The notes: a model not told the origin generated them from the sequence alone. Counted from the stretch's first letter, positions 1 to 7,145 are shown. The stretch: 25,444 nucleotides of DNA from an uncultured Collinsella sp. (GCA_900759335.1 CAAEUX010000025.1:1-25444); one strand, 5' to 3'. Made by a program: numbers and translations.

Positions 1-4
1 CAAA

Positions 5-50
5 CGGGAACGGGCCCGCCGGCAGTCAGTTGCCAGCGGGCCCGTTCCCG
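5..50. repeat. GC-rich 20-bp hairpin at the left edge
   Basis: Arms 5-24 and 31-50 pair over 20 bp with a single G-T wobble around a 6-nt loop. No long T run follows on either strand. It could end transcription of a gene left of the window or be a palindromic repeat. Between 51 and 234 I see no convincing gene: the only open frame there is short and has neither a ribosome site nor a family resemblance. Confidence 0.6.
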
Positions 51-234
51 AAGTACACCGTTGAATCGCACAGAGGGGAGGGATGCGAATCAAACTCAAC
101 AGGGCAGGCTTTTTCATCGCCTATTGCCTGCTCCGTTGCTGAATATAATATAGTTCACCATGGTTTACTTTGTAGCGTCAATATGTGCCGCCACACCTTC
201 TCCATAAGTTAACCCCGGTAAACCTGCAACGGGA

Positions 235-271
235 AACCACCACAAAGGGGACAGGCACCTTTGTGGTGGTT
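235..271 (-). terminator. Hairpin repeat family A, copy 1 (terminator of the MGMT-like gene)
   Basis: Perfect 14-bp stem (235-248 with 258-271) with loop GGACAGGCA. It lies 19 nt past the stop of the minus-strand MGMT-like gene, and the minus-strand stem is followed by TTT. The same hairpin (CCACCACAAAGG stem) recurs at 2275-2313, 3234-3265 and 15985-16015, each time just after a minus-strand gene. Confidence 0.7.
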
Positions 272-289
272 CTGGCCACGGCAGAGCTG

Positions 290-610
290 TTAGAGTCCGG
301 CAGGCCAACGACAGACGGCCAGGTCGACGTGCATGTCGTCCTTAAACGCCACACCCTCCCCTAGCAAAAGCTCACGTTGAGCATCGGGACCGCCAAAAGC
401 AAAGCCCTCGCATATGCGCCCATCGGCAAACACCACGCGGTGGCAGGGAATCTCGCCGGGGCGCGGATTGCCATGCAGGGCATACCCCACGTACCGCGCA
501 CTTCGTGGACGACCGGCAAGCAGCGCCACCTGACCATACGTGGCGACCATCCCTTCGGGGATCTGCTCGACCACCTCGTACACCCGTTCAAAAAAGCCCT
601 CAGACGCCAT
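290..610 (-). CDS. MGMT-family protein, DNA-binding domain only
   Basis: A 106-residue protein made of the C-terminal domain of O6-alkylguanine-DNA alkyltransferases and nothing else. It shows ATYGQVA (23-29) in the winged-helix region, the arginine-finger-like stretch SARYVGYALHGNP (37-49) and the active-site motif PCHRV (55-59) with Cys56. Alkyltransferase-like (ATL) proteins usually have Trp at that Cys, so this one could still accept an alkyl group, but it lacks the N-terminal domain of full Ogt/Ada proteins. It probably senses or repairs alkylated guanine in DNA. The start was set at the ATG preceded by AGAAGGGAG; a longer frame upstream runs into the inverted repeat at 645-734 and is not credible. 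It is the last gene of a minus-strand series after MarR and DegV genes. Confidence 0.85.
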   Translation of the reverse strand: MASEGFFERVYEVVEQIPEGMVATYGQVALLAGRPRSARYVGYALHGNPRPGEIPCHRVVFADGRICEGFAFGGPDAQRELLLGEGVAFKDDMHVDLAVCRWPAGL

Positions 611-644
611 TGCTCGCTCCCTTCTCCGCATTAACAGCATAAAG

Positions 645-734
645 AAATGATCCCTTGGGGACGGAGGAAAACGGATCATTCGCGGCCTCCGTGTGGTCGA
701 TGATCCGTTTTCCTCCGTCCCCAAGGGATCATTT
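645..734. repeat. 35-bp perfect inverted repeat (REPIN-like)
   Basis: Positions 645-679 and 700-734 are exact reverse complements over 35 bp with a 20-nt loop. Each arm is itself bounded by ATGATCC and GGATCAT, so one arm could fold alone as a small hairpin and the pair as a large one, the layout of two REP sequences in inverted orientation. The core contains TTGGGGACGG. It fills the gap between the DegV stop (14 nt away) and the start of the MGMT-like gene. Confidence 0.85.
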
Positions 735-747
735 GTTGGCAGTTAAG

Positions 748-1602
748 TTAGTTGGCGGGCTGGAAGAAGGCTACGGCTACGGCGCCGGGGCCTACGTGGG
801 TGCCGATGGTGGCGCCGATGGTGTGAACGGGCAACTCACCCTCGGTGTGGCCGGCCCACAGCGCGGCGCTGTCCTCGATGTACTTCTTGAGCACCGCGTC
901 CGAAAGGCCCGTATAGCCGAGCGCCAGCGGCATGGAAAAGTCGACGCCGCCCGCTTTTTCGACCTTCTGGTTGAGCAGGTTACGGCCGTTCTTGGAACCG
1001 CGCGCCTTGCCCAGCTGCACGATCAGGCCGTCCTCGGCGGCCACCACGGGCTTCACGTTGAGCAGCGTGCCCACAGCGCCCGCAGCGGCAGACAGGCGAC
1101 CGCCGCGCACCAAGTACTCCAGCGTCTCGAGCAGGCCGATAACCACCACGCGGTCGCGCACGGCCTCGACGGCCGCCGCGATCTGAGCCGCACTACGGCC
1201 CTCGTCCACCAAGCGCAGGGCATACTCGACCAGCACGCGCTCGCCCAAGGTAACGTTATTGCTGTCTACCACGAACACGTCGCCGCCCGGCGCCTCGGCA
1301 AGTGCGGTACGGGCACTCTGGTTGGTGCCCGAAAGCTTGGCGCCCACGGTAATAATCACTGCCTCGTCGCCGGCCTCACGCGCCTCTGCAATCGCCTGCG
1401 AAAACGCGTACGGGTTGACCTGACCGGTCTTGGGCAGCTCATCGCGTTCCACAAGCATCTCGTAAAAGCGCTGGTGATCGATGTCGACGCCATCCATGTA
1501 CACATCGGTGCCAAAGGTGACAGACAGCGGCAAAACACGCAGAGCGGGGTGCTCCGCCGGCGACATATCGCTTGCGGAATCGGTAATAATACGAATGGAC
1601 AT
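748..1602 (-). CDS. DegV family fatty-acid-binding protein
   Basis: A 284-residue DegV protein. These bind a fatty acid between two alpha/beta lobes and, as FakB, present it to the FakA kinase for entry into phospholipid. The N-terminus MSIRIITDSASDM is the family signature; GQVNPYAF stands where the family has its TSQPS-type ligand loop, and GAKLSGTNQSA matches the second conserved loop that contacts the carboxylate. The start was set at the ATG preceded by AAGAAAGGA, because the longer open frame adds 54 residues without similarity to the family. No fakA is in the window. The MarR gene lies 118 nt upstream on the same strand and may regulate or be co-transcribed with it. Confidence 0.93.
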   Translation of the reverse strand: MSIRIITDSASDMSPAEHPALRVLPLSVTFGTDVYMDGVDIDHQRFYEMLVERDELPKTGQVNPYAFSQAIAEAREAGDEAVIITVGAKLSGTNQSARTALAEAPGGDVFVVDSNNVTLGERVLVEYALRLVDEGRSAAQIAAAVEAVRDRVVVIGLLETLEYLVRGGRLSAAAGAVGTLLNVKPVVAAEDGLIVQLGKARGSKNGRNLLNQKVEKAGGVDFSMPLALGYTGLSDAVLKKYIEDSAALWAGHTEGELPVHTIGATIGTHVGPGAVAVAFFQPAN

Positions 1603-1720
1603 AGCGAATCCTTTCTTGCGCGGAGCTCGCGCGGGGAATTTTGACAGCAATGCCCCGGCACGGTATACGCGCTCAAGCGGGACGATGCAGTTGTTAATGG
1701 GAAGCAAATGCCTTGGCGCC

Positions 1721-2170
1721 TTAGATCTCGCGCAGGGTGTTAAGAATCGTACGCAGCGACGCATACATCTGCTCGCGCTGCTCCACGCCCATGGCCTTAC
1801 CGGTGGTGTCGAGCACTTCGTGGATGATGCGGTCGGCCTCGTTCATGCTCTCGCCACCCAGCGTGGTCAGGCGAACCGGGGCGCGGTACTTGACGGCAGC
1901 ATCGCCCGAGTCATCAGCCTCGACAAAGCCGCCCTCCTCCAGGTGCGCCAGCGTGCGCGAAACGGCAGCGCGCGTCACGCCGGCCACGCGAGCCAGGTCG
2001 GCGCCGGTCATGCCGTCCTTGCTGCGCTCCAGGTAGTACAGGCACATAACGTCGGAGCCCTTGAGGCCCAGCCTTGCGCCCTCGGACGTCTTGATACGCT
2101 GAATCTCCTTGTAGAGCCCGCTAATCAGTCCGACAAAATCCTCAAAACGTGTCTCGTCGTTCTGCTGCAT
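1721..2170 (-). CDS. MarR-family transcriptional regulator
   Basis: A 149-residue winged-helix protein of MarR type. The central part DGMTGADLARVAGVTRAAVS (about 52-71) is the helix-turn-helix, followed by TLAHLEEGGFVEADD leading into the wing, and then TTLGGESM, the start of the last helices that make the dimer. The ligand is not readable from sequence. It precedes the DegV gene, so lipid or small-molecule control is possible but inferred. The start ATG is preceded by GAAAGGCGG. In the upstream DNA a short dyad, GCTAA at 2200-2204 with TTAGC at 2217-2221, could be an autoregulatory operator, though it is weak. Confidence 0.92.
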   Translation of the reverse strand: MQQNDETRFEDFVGLISGLYKEIQRIKTSEGARLGLKGSDVMCLYYLERSKDGMTGADLARVAGVTRAAVSRTLAHLEEGGFVEADDSGDAAVKYRAPVRLTTLGGESMNEADRIIHEVLDTTGKAMGVEQREQMYASLRTILNTLREI

Positions 2171-2274
2171 GGGAGACGACCGCCTTTCGCTTGCATGATG
2201 CTAACGGGTAAACATCTTAGCCGCATGTCCGAACCCCCGTACCCAAATATCCCAATTGTTAACCCATCAACATA

Positions 2275-2313
2275 AAAACCACCACAAAGGACAGGCGCCT
2301 TTGTGGTGGTTTT
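2275..2313 (-). terminator. Hairpin repeat family A, copy 2 (terminator of the B3/4 gene)
   Basis: Perfect 16-bp stem (2275-2290 with 2298-2313) and a 7-nt loop, 26 nt after the stop of the B3/4 gene. The minus-strand 3' side runs into TTTTT, so it fits an intrinsic terminator well. The plus-strand side also ends in TTTT, so it may work both ways. Confidence 0.78.
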
Positions 2314-2338
2314 GAGCATCAATAGGTTCTAGGCGCCG

Positions 2339-3058
2339 CTACAGCTCCACACAGGGATTGTCGCGGGTCACAAGCGTCTTAACGACAACCGTCGCTCCCA
2401 GATAGCGCTCAAGCAGCTCGGCTAAGCGATCGATGGCAGCCTGGCAGTCCCCCATGCGCTCGGGCTCTACACACTCAATCGCCAGGAACGCGTCGGCCGA
2501 ATCGTCGGACAGAGCCGTTCGAACGCCGTCGCGCCAGTTCCAGCAGCGGCACACGGCACCCGCATCGTCAATGTAGGCGAGCTCGCCGGGCAGCGTCGGG
2601 TCATCCGCTTCTTCGCCAAGCGGCAAGAACGCATCGCCGCCGTCAGTGACCGCCAGACGCAGATCGCCCTCGATAGAGCGCAGGTCCTCGCCTCCCACGG
2701 GCAACGCGTAGGTCAGCGACACCGTGTTGTAGATGTCCACCGCGGGTGTAATGTGTCCCACCGGTTTGCCCTTGAGCACGCGCTTGAGCAAGTTCTCGAT
2801 TGAGCAACGCGCGCCCTTTTTAGTCTTGAACAGGCGATAGGCCTCGCGCCATGCCTTGACTGGCGCGTTCTCGCTGATAGTATCGCTGGTCAGATGACGC
2901 TCCGCATCGATATTGGCGCGGTCGAGCAACGCCGCAATCGCATCCACGTCCTCTTGAGGAATCTGAGCCGCTGGCTTCATGCCCTCCACGACCACAACAC
3001 CGACCGCTGCCTGCGGAAACAGCTCCCAAAATGAATCCTCGGCAATAAAGCCCTTCAT
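2339..3058 (-). CDS. B3/4 domain protein (PheT editing-domain-like)
   Basis: A 239-residue stand-alone protein of the B3/4 family, the fold that holds the editing site in the beta subunit of phenylalanyl-tRNA synthetase. Family features in order are WREAYRLFKTKKGARCSIE (70-88), LLKR, and VDIYNTVSL (107-115) followed by the glycine-rich turn PVGGEDLRSIEGDLRLA. By analogy it may bind or deacylate mischarged tRNA or a free amino acid, but no role is established that I can name. The start was moved five codons in, to the ATG preceded by AAGGGAG; an upstream ATG at 3073 is also possible. It has its own promoter at 3203-3231 and a folded leader of about 140 nt, which suggests regulation at the RNA level. 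Confidence 0.85.
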   Translation of the reverse strand: MKGFIAEDSFWELFPQAAVGVVVVEGMKPAAQIPQEDVDAIAALLDRANIDAERHLTSDTISENAPVKAWREAYRLFKTKKGARCSIENLLKRVLKGKPVGHITPAVDIYNTVSLTYALPVGGEDLRSIEGDLRLAVTDGGDAFLPLGEEADDPTLPGELAYIDDAGAVCRCWNWRDGVRTALSDDSADAFLAIECVEPERMGDCQAAIDRLAELLERYLGATVVVKTLVTRDNPCVEL

Positions 3059-3078
3059 ACGCTCTCCCTTCATTGTGC

Positions 3079-3149
3079 GCGCCCGAGTGAGGGCGCCTAA
3101 ACAAAAAGCGCCCTTACGACGGCCACCTTCAAAGTCCTACGGTGCCGTC
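3079..3149 (-). promoter_or_regulatory. Structured mRNA leader with mutually exclusive hairpins
   Basis: Read on the minus strand, the leader of the B3/4 gene first forms a hairpin with arms at 3141-3149 and 3118-3127 (GACGGCACC with GGTGGCCGTC, one bulge). Next come three segments: AGGGCGC (3108-3114), GCGCCCT (3090-3096) and GGGCGC (3079-3084). The middle segment can pair with either neighbour but not both, and the second pairing ends 5 nt before the upstream candidate start codon (3073). This is the pattern of a switch that opens or blocks translation or elongation. It matches no riboswitch class I can name; GAAGGTGGCC only faintly recalls a T-box. Confidence 0.45.
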
Positions 3150-3202
3150 ACAAGAGCGCTTGCGCTGTCCCCATCCGGAGAAGGGAACGATATGTCAGGC
3201 GT

Positions 3203-3231
3203 ATTGTAACCCGAGTCATCCACGCGAGCAA
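3203..3231 (-). promoter_or_regulatory. Promoter of the B3/4 gene
   Basis: On the minus strand TTGCTC (3226-3231) is followed after exactly 17 nt by TACAAT (3203-3208), a good sigma-70 pair. Transcription would start near 3196, giving a leader of about 140 nt. The -35 box abuts the terminator hairpin of pckA. Confidence 0.6.
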
Positions 3232-3233
3232 AA

Positions 3234-3265
3234 CCACCACAAAGGTGCCTGTCCCTTTGTGGTGG
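3234..3265 (-). terminator. Hairpin repeat family A, copy 3 (terminator of pckA)
   Basis: 12-bp stem (3234-3245 with 3254-3265), 20 nt after the pckA stop, followed by TTTT on the minus strand. The loop TGCCTGTC is the reverse complement of that in the other copies, so the repeat is inserted in the opposite orientation yet serves the same place. Confidence 0.75.
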
Positions 3266-3284
3266 ATATGGACTCACGGCGAAG

Positions 3285-4955
3285 CTAGTGGCGAAGTCCC
3301 AGCAGCCCGCGGCCGCGATGACGGGCGTCGGCGGGCACCTGAGCGTGCGGGCCGGCGGCCTTGACGGACTCGGGCAGGTGCGAGTACTTCTTCTCGAAAT
3401 TCTCCTCGAACATCACCGCCAGGTTGTGCGCTGCCTCATCGTAGCGAGCGGTGCTCTGCCAGTACTGGCGCGGCACCAGAATGCCGTCGGGCACACCGTG
3501 GCACGTGGTGGGAATGTCGACGTTAAAGATGTCGTCGTGCACGAACTCGCTGTCCTCGATGGTACCGTCGAGGGCGCGGGCCACCAGGGAGCGCGTGTAG
3601 GCGAGCTCGATGCGATGACCCACGCCATAACCACCGCCAATCCATCCGGTATTGACCAGATAGACGCGGGTGCGACCGTCGGCGATACGCTCGCCGAGCA
3701 TCTTGGCATAGACCATAGGATCGAGCGGCATAAACGGCTCGCCAAACAGCGAGGAGAACGTGGGCGTAGGCTCGGTGACGCCGACCTCAGTGCCGGGGAT
3801 CTTGGCGGTGAAGCCCGTCACAAAGTGATACATGGCGGCATCGGCCGTCAGGCGCGAGATGGGCGGCAGCACGCCAAAGGCATCGCAGGTCAAAAACAGC
3901 ACGACGCTCGGGATGGTGCCCATGCCCTTGGTCCACGCGTTGGGGATATGCTCGACGGGATAGGCCACGCGCGTATTGTGCGTGATCGAGACGTCATCAT
4001 AGTTGGGCTTGCGGTTCTCGTCGAGCACCACGTTTTCGCAGATGGCGCCAAAGCGAACGGCGTTGAAGATCTCGGGCTCGTGGAACGCGTCCAGGCCCTC
4101 GCACTTGGCGTAGCAGCCGCCCTCGACGTTAAAGATGCCCATGTCGGACCAGCCGTGCTCATCGTCGCCGATCAGCAGGCGCGTGGGGTTGGCCGAAAGC
4201 GTGGTCTTGCCCGTGCCCGACAGGCCAAAGAACACAGCGGTCTCGTGCGTGACGGGATCCATGCTGGCCGAGCAGTGCATGGGCAGCACATCGTCCTCGA
4301 CAGGCAGCAGGTAGTTCATAACGCTGAAGATGGACTTTTTGATTTCGCCGGAGTAACCGGTGCCGGCAACCAGAATCACGCGCTCCCGGAAGTTGATGAC
4401 CACGGCGGCGCTGGAGTTGAGCCCCTTGATGGCGGGGTCGCACTGGTAGCCGGGAGCGGCGAGCACGCAAAAGTCCGGCTCACCGGTGCGCGCAATTTCA
4501 CGAGCGAGCGGACGGGCGAGCATCTGCTTAATGAAGAGCGCCTGGCTGGCACGCTCGCAGGCGACGAGCAGGCGACGCGTGTGGTTGCGGTCGGCGCCCG
4601 CCATGCCGCGCGTGACGAACACGTCGCGCTCGTTGAGGTAGTCGACGATACCGGTCTTGATGGCCTCGTAGCTCTCGGTCGAAAGCGGGCGGTTGACGGC
4701 GCCCCAGGCAATCTTGTCGTGAACATCGGGGGTGTCAACGATAAAGCGATCGTTGGGAGAACGACCAGTACGCTCCCCCGTCTCGATCACCAGCGCGCCG
4801 TTGGATGCCATGCGGCCTTCTTCGCGGCGGATGGCGTGCTCGACGAGTTCCGCAGCGGGTAGATCGACCAGCAGACGGGGCTGATTCTCGGCGGGATCTT
4901 CGACCAGCGTAATACCAAAGTTGGACAGAACTTCTGCAGGGGTAACACCAGGCAT
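3285..4955 (-). CDS. pckA: Phosphoenolpyruvate carboxykinase (ATP)
   Basis: ATP-dependent PEP carboxykinase (EC 4.1.1.49), 556 residues, interconverting oxaloacetate + ATP and PEP + CO2 + ADP in the cytosol. In fermenting anaerobes it can run towards oxaloacetate, fixing CO2 and making ATP. Visible landmarks are RSPNDRF (65-71) in the substrate site, AGTGYSGEIKKSIF (197-210) with the metal-binding lysine region, MHCSA (226-230) with the conserved His, the P-loop GLSGTGKTT (244-252) and IGDDEHGW (262-269), the kinase-2 motif. The start was set at the ATG after AAAGGAGG; upstream in-frame codons read through the promoter region. It is slightly longer than the usual 520-540 residues because of its C-terminal tail. 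A 16-bp palindrome lies 75 bp upstream of the start and may be its operator. Confidence 0.97.
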   Translation of the reverse strand: MPGVTPAEVLSNFGITLVEDPAENQPRLLVDLPAAELVEHAIRREEGRMASNGALVIETGERTGRSPNDRFIVDTPDVHDKIAWGAVNRPLSTESYEAIKTGIVDYLNERDVFVTRGMAGADRNHTRRLLVACERASQALFIKQMLARPLAREIARTGEPDFCVLAAPGYQCDPAIKGLNSSAAVVINFRERVILVAGTGYSGEIKKSIFSVMNYLLPVEDDVLPMHCSASMDPVTHETAVFFGLSGTGKTTLSANPTRLLIGDDEHGWSDMGIFNVEGGCYAKCEGLDAFHEPEIFNAVRFGAICENVVLDENRKPNYDDVSITHNTRVAYPVEHIPNAWTKGMGTIPSVVLFLTCDAFGVLPPISRLTADAAMYHFVTGFTAKIPGTEVGVTEPTPTFSSLFGEPFMPLDPMVYAKMLGERIADGRTRVYLVNTGWIGGGYGVGHRIELAYTRSLVARALDGTIEDSEFVHDDIFNVDIPTTCHGVPDGILVPRQYWQSTARYDEAAHNLAVMFEENFEKKYSHLPESVKAAGPHAQVPADARHRGRGLLGLRH

Positions 4956-5029
4956 GGGGCCTCCTTTAAAAACGCAACACGCGGACGCAGCGCGCACTTT
5001 ACTCACGTAAAGCCCGTTGTACCCTATGT

Positions 5030-5045
5030 GCAAAAACGTTTTTGC
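5030..5045. promoter_or_regulatory. 16-bp perfect palindrome upstream of pckA
   Basis: GCAAAAACGTTTTTGC is a perfect palindrome with a central CG, the form typical of LacI/GalR-family operators (compare PurR and CcpA sites). It lies 75 bp before the pckA start codon and overlaps the TTGCAC that could serve as a minus-strand -35 box, so a repressor bound here could control pckA, for example by carbon source. No LacI-type gene is in the window. Confidence 0.5.
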
Positions 5046-5094
5046 GGCAACGGCAAAGCGCCCGCCCAACGGTCAAAAATCGCAGGCAAGCGGC

Positions 5095-5232
5095 CTAGTC
5101 ATTGGGGACGTTCTTAAACGACTAGTCGTTGGGGACACTCTTGAACAGGCAACAACCAAGGAGTGTCCCCGGATGCCGGCACTTAGGGACGTTCCCAAAG
5201 TGCCGGCACATAAGGAACGTCCCTAAGTGCCG
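5095..5232. repeat. Cluster of three palindromic repeats with GGGGAC cores
   Basis: Three hairpins lie in a row. CTAGTC/GACTAG (5095-5100 with 5120-5125) encloses TTGGGGACG. GGGGACACTC (5131-5140) pairs perfectly with 5161-5170. A 19-bp perfect stem joins 5177-5195 and 5214-5232 around a loop holding TGCCGGCA. The first two also form a direct repeat of period 27 (AGTCATTGGGGACG and AGTCGTTGGGGACA). They fill most of the gap between divergent pckA and the flippase gene. Confidence 0.75.
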
Positions 5233-5258
5233 ACTGCTGAATGGCGCCGCCGAAAATA

Positions 5259-5275
5259 TTGAACAACCTGTTCAA
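5259..5275. promoter_or_regulatory. 17-bp dyad operator upstream of the flippase-like gene
   Basis: TTGAACA-ACC-TGTTCAA is a perfect 7-3-7 inverted repeat. A -10-like TATACT stands at 5301-5306, but nothing close to TTGACA is found 16-18 nt before it; the dyad is centred about 45 bp upstream of the expected start, where an activator would sit. It resembles an SOS box (GAAC-N4-GTTC) but has five rather than four central bases, so a LexA role is unlikely. Confidence 0.45.
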
Positions 5276-5334
5276 AAACACGAATGGATACCACCGCGAC
5301 TATACTAGAGCGCAGCAATAGAAAGGACCCCGCT

Positions 5335-6915
5335 TTGAGCATCACGCCCCTCGATAGCATTCGCCGCGCCATCGCCTGCCGCAATGGCGTCGCCGACCCC
5401 GCCGTAGCGGGCAGCGGCACCGCAAGGGCCCAGGGCGGACGCATCGAGAACGGCCTGTTCCCCGCCTCGCACACCGCCGAGGAGCTCGCACGCATCCAGG
5501 AGCTGAGTCAGCGCAACGCCGGCGGACCCGATAGCTACCAAGCCACACGTCGCCGGCGCGAACGCGATCGGGAGCCCGGCCCCGTCCGCCGCATTGTCAA
5601 CGCTTGGTGGAACCGCCTGCTCGGCGCCGTCTACGGCGGCGGCTTCTCCATGCAGGAAGCGGAATACGAAGAGCACGCCACCCGCCGCGACTATCTCTGG
5701 AATACCCTGGGCACCGCCGTGTGGGGCATGGCGTTTCCTCTGCTCACCATCGTGTCGACACAGCTCGCGGGTGCCGAGGAGGCCGGTAAGTTCTCCATCG
5801 CCTTCGTCACCGGCACGCTCATCATGATCGCATGCAACTACGGCGTGCGCAATTTCCAGGTCTCAGACATCGACGAAAAGACGTCCTTTGCCTCCTACCA
5901 GCTCAACCGCTGGCTTTGTGGAGCGCTCGCCCTAGGCTGCGGCCTCATGTACAGCAGCGCCCGCGGCTATGATGCGCAGATGGCGACGATCGGCCTGGGC
6001 GTCTACCTGTATAAGGTCATCGACGGCGTCGCCGACGTGTACGAAGGCCGCCTGCAGCAGGCCGACAAACTCTACTTGGCTGGAATGAGCCAAACGCTAC
6101 GCTCCGTCGGCGTCATCGCGGTCTTCAGCGTGGCGCTGTTCCTCACGCGCAGCATGCCCATCGCGGCCATGGCCATGGGTGTCGCCGCGATCGCCTCGCT
6201 CGTGCTGGTCACCGCGCCGCTCGCCCTGCTCGAGACCGAAAAATCGCGCCGCGTGAGCCTACGCGAGGTCGGCCACCTGTTTGTCCAGTGCGCCCCGCTC
6301 TTTGGTGCACTGTTCCTGTTCAACCTAATTGAGAGCATGCCCAAGTTTGTGATGGAAGGCACGCTGGCATACAAATATCAGCTGTACTTTAATGCCCTGT
6401 TCTTTCCGGCGCAGGCTATTTTGCTGAGCATTGGATTTATCTATAAACCGCAGCTCCTGCGCTTGTCGAGCATTTGGGCTAATCCTCGCAAGCGTCGTCG
6501 CTTTGACCTGATTATTGTTGCCGTTATGGCGCTGATCGTGGTCATCACCGGCGCGTGCGCCGCATTTATGGCAGGTCCCGGTATTCCCCTCATGAGCTTT
6601 ATGTACGGCCTCAGCTTTGAGCGCTACCGTACGCTGGCGCTGCTGATGGTCGTCGCCGGCGGCGTCACCGCGGCCATCGACTTTATCTACGCCATCATCA
6701 CGGTGCTGCGCCACGCTGGAGACGTCACCAAGATCTACCTGATCTGCTTCGCCGTAAGCGTGGTGCTGCCGGTGATCCTGATTAAGCTGCTGGGTCTGAT
6801 GGGCGCTGTGGTGAGCTACCTAGCCATCATGGCCCTACTCCTGGTGCTGTTGATTATCGAGTACGCCCACATCCGCCAACGCATCGAACGCGACCGCAAC
6901 CCATACGGCGCCTAA
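5335..6915 (+). CDS. Polysaccharide-flippase-like membrane protein with long N-terminal extension
   Basis: A 526-residue membrane protein resembling the MATE/Wzx-type lipopolysaccharide and teichoic-acid exporters, which flip lipid-linked sugars across the membrane. From about residue 121 on there are roughly a dozen hydrophobic segments, with the first (LWNTLGTAVWGMAFPLLTIV) and an amphipathic NYGVRNFQVSDIDE segment after it typical of the family. Residues 1-118 are hydrophilic and rich in Arg, a cytoplasmic extension that ordinary flippases lack. I chose the TTG at 5335, which has GAAAGGA seven bases upstream; an in-frame ATG at 5284 lies upstream of the TATACT box and has no ribosome site. 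No glycosyltransferases flank it, so the substrate is unknown. Confidence 0.75.
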   Translation: MSITPLDSIRRAIACRNGVADPAVAGSGTARAQGGRIENGLFPASHTAEELARIQELSQRNAGGPDSYQATRRRRERDREPGPVRRIVNAWWNRLLGAVYGGGFSMQEAEYEEHATRRDYLWNTLGTAVWGMAFPLLTIVSTQLAGAEEAGKFSIAFVTGTLIMIACNYGVRNFQVSDIDEKTSFASYQLNRWLCGALALGCGLMYSSARGYDAQMATIGLGVYLYKVIDGVADVYEGRLQQADKLYLAGMSQTLRSVGVIAVFSVALFLTRSMPIAAMAMGVAAIASLVLVTAPLALLETEKSRRVSLREVGHLFVQCAPLFGALFLFNLIESMPKFVMEGTLAYKYQLYFNALFFPAQAILLSIGFIYKPQLLRLSSIWANPRKRRRFDLIIVAVMALIVVITGACAAFMAGPGIPLMSFMYGLSFERYRTLALLMVVAGGVTAAIDFIYAIITVLRHAGDVTKIYLICFAVSVVLPVILIKLLGLMGAVVSYLAIMALLLVLLIIEYAHIRQRIERDRNPYGA

Positions 6916-6994
6916 TTAGCTGCCCGGTCACCGGAATTTGCGATGGAATCACCCCGTCTGGGGTCTCGTTGCGGACAATATTCATCACGCAAAA

Positions 6995-7117
6995 CTAAGT
7001 GAGTAGACTTTTACCGAATCCCCGACCACACCAACAGAGCACAAGTCTGTGACCTGCGGTTTTATTGAGGCAAATATGTTGGGTGCTCGGCATTTTCAAA
7101 AAAGTCTACTCACTTAG
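6995..7117. repeat. 123-bp element with 18-bp perfect terminal inverted repeats
   Basis: Positions 6995-7012 (CTAAGTGAGTAGACTTTT) and 7100-7117 are exact reverse complements, separated by 87 nt with no coding potential. This is the form of a MITE or REPIN. No clear target-site duplication flanks it. It lies in the 324-bp gap between the convergent flippase-like and phosphatase genes. In the rest of that gap I see a 5-bp hairpin near 6951-6964 and two copies of CCCCGTCCCA. Confidence 0.7.
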
Positions 7118-7145
7118 CCGGCGGGCAGCCAAATGATTATTTAAT

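Noticed and set aside
30..212. 60-codon plus-strand frame at the left edge
   Set aside because: Starts within the hairpin at 5-50, has no ribosome site and no recognisable features.
655..1644. Long plus-strand open frame over the DegV gene
   Set aside because: It mirrors the DegV gene in high-GC sequence, begins inside the inverted repeat and resembles no family; the minus-strand protein has clear motifs.
3079..3205. T-box riboswitch for the B3/4 leader
   Set aside because: Only GAAGGTGGCC recalls the T-box sequence; the conserved ACCGCG part and a stem I with specifier loop are not seen.
3288..4862. Plus-strand open frame of 524 codons opposite pckA
   Set aside because: Antisense shadow of a well-conserved enzyme; composition (Gly, Ala, His, Arg) is that of GC-rich antisense frames.
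5259..5275. SOS (LexA) box reading of the TTGAACA dyad
   Set aside because: The half-sites GAAC and GTTC are five bases apart; Gram-positive SOS boxes have four.
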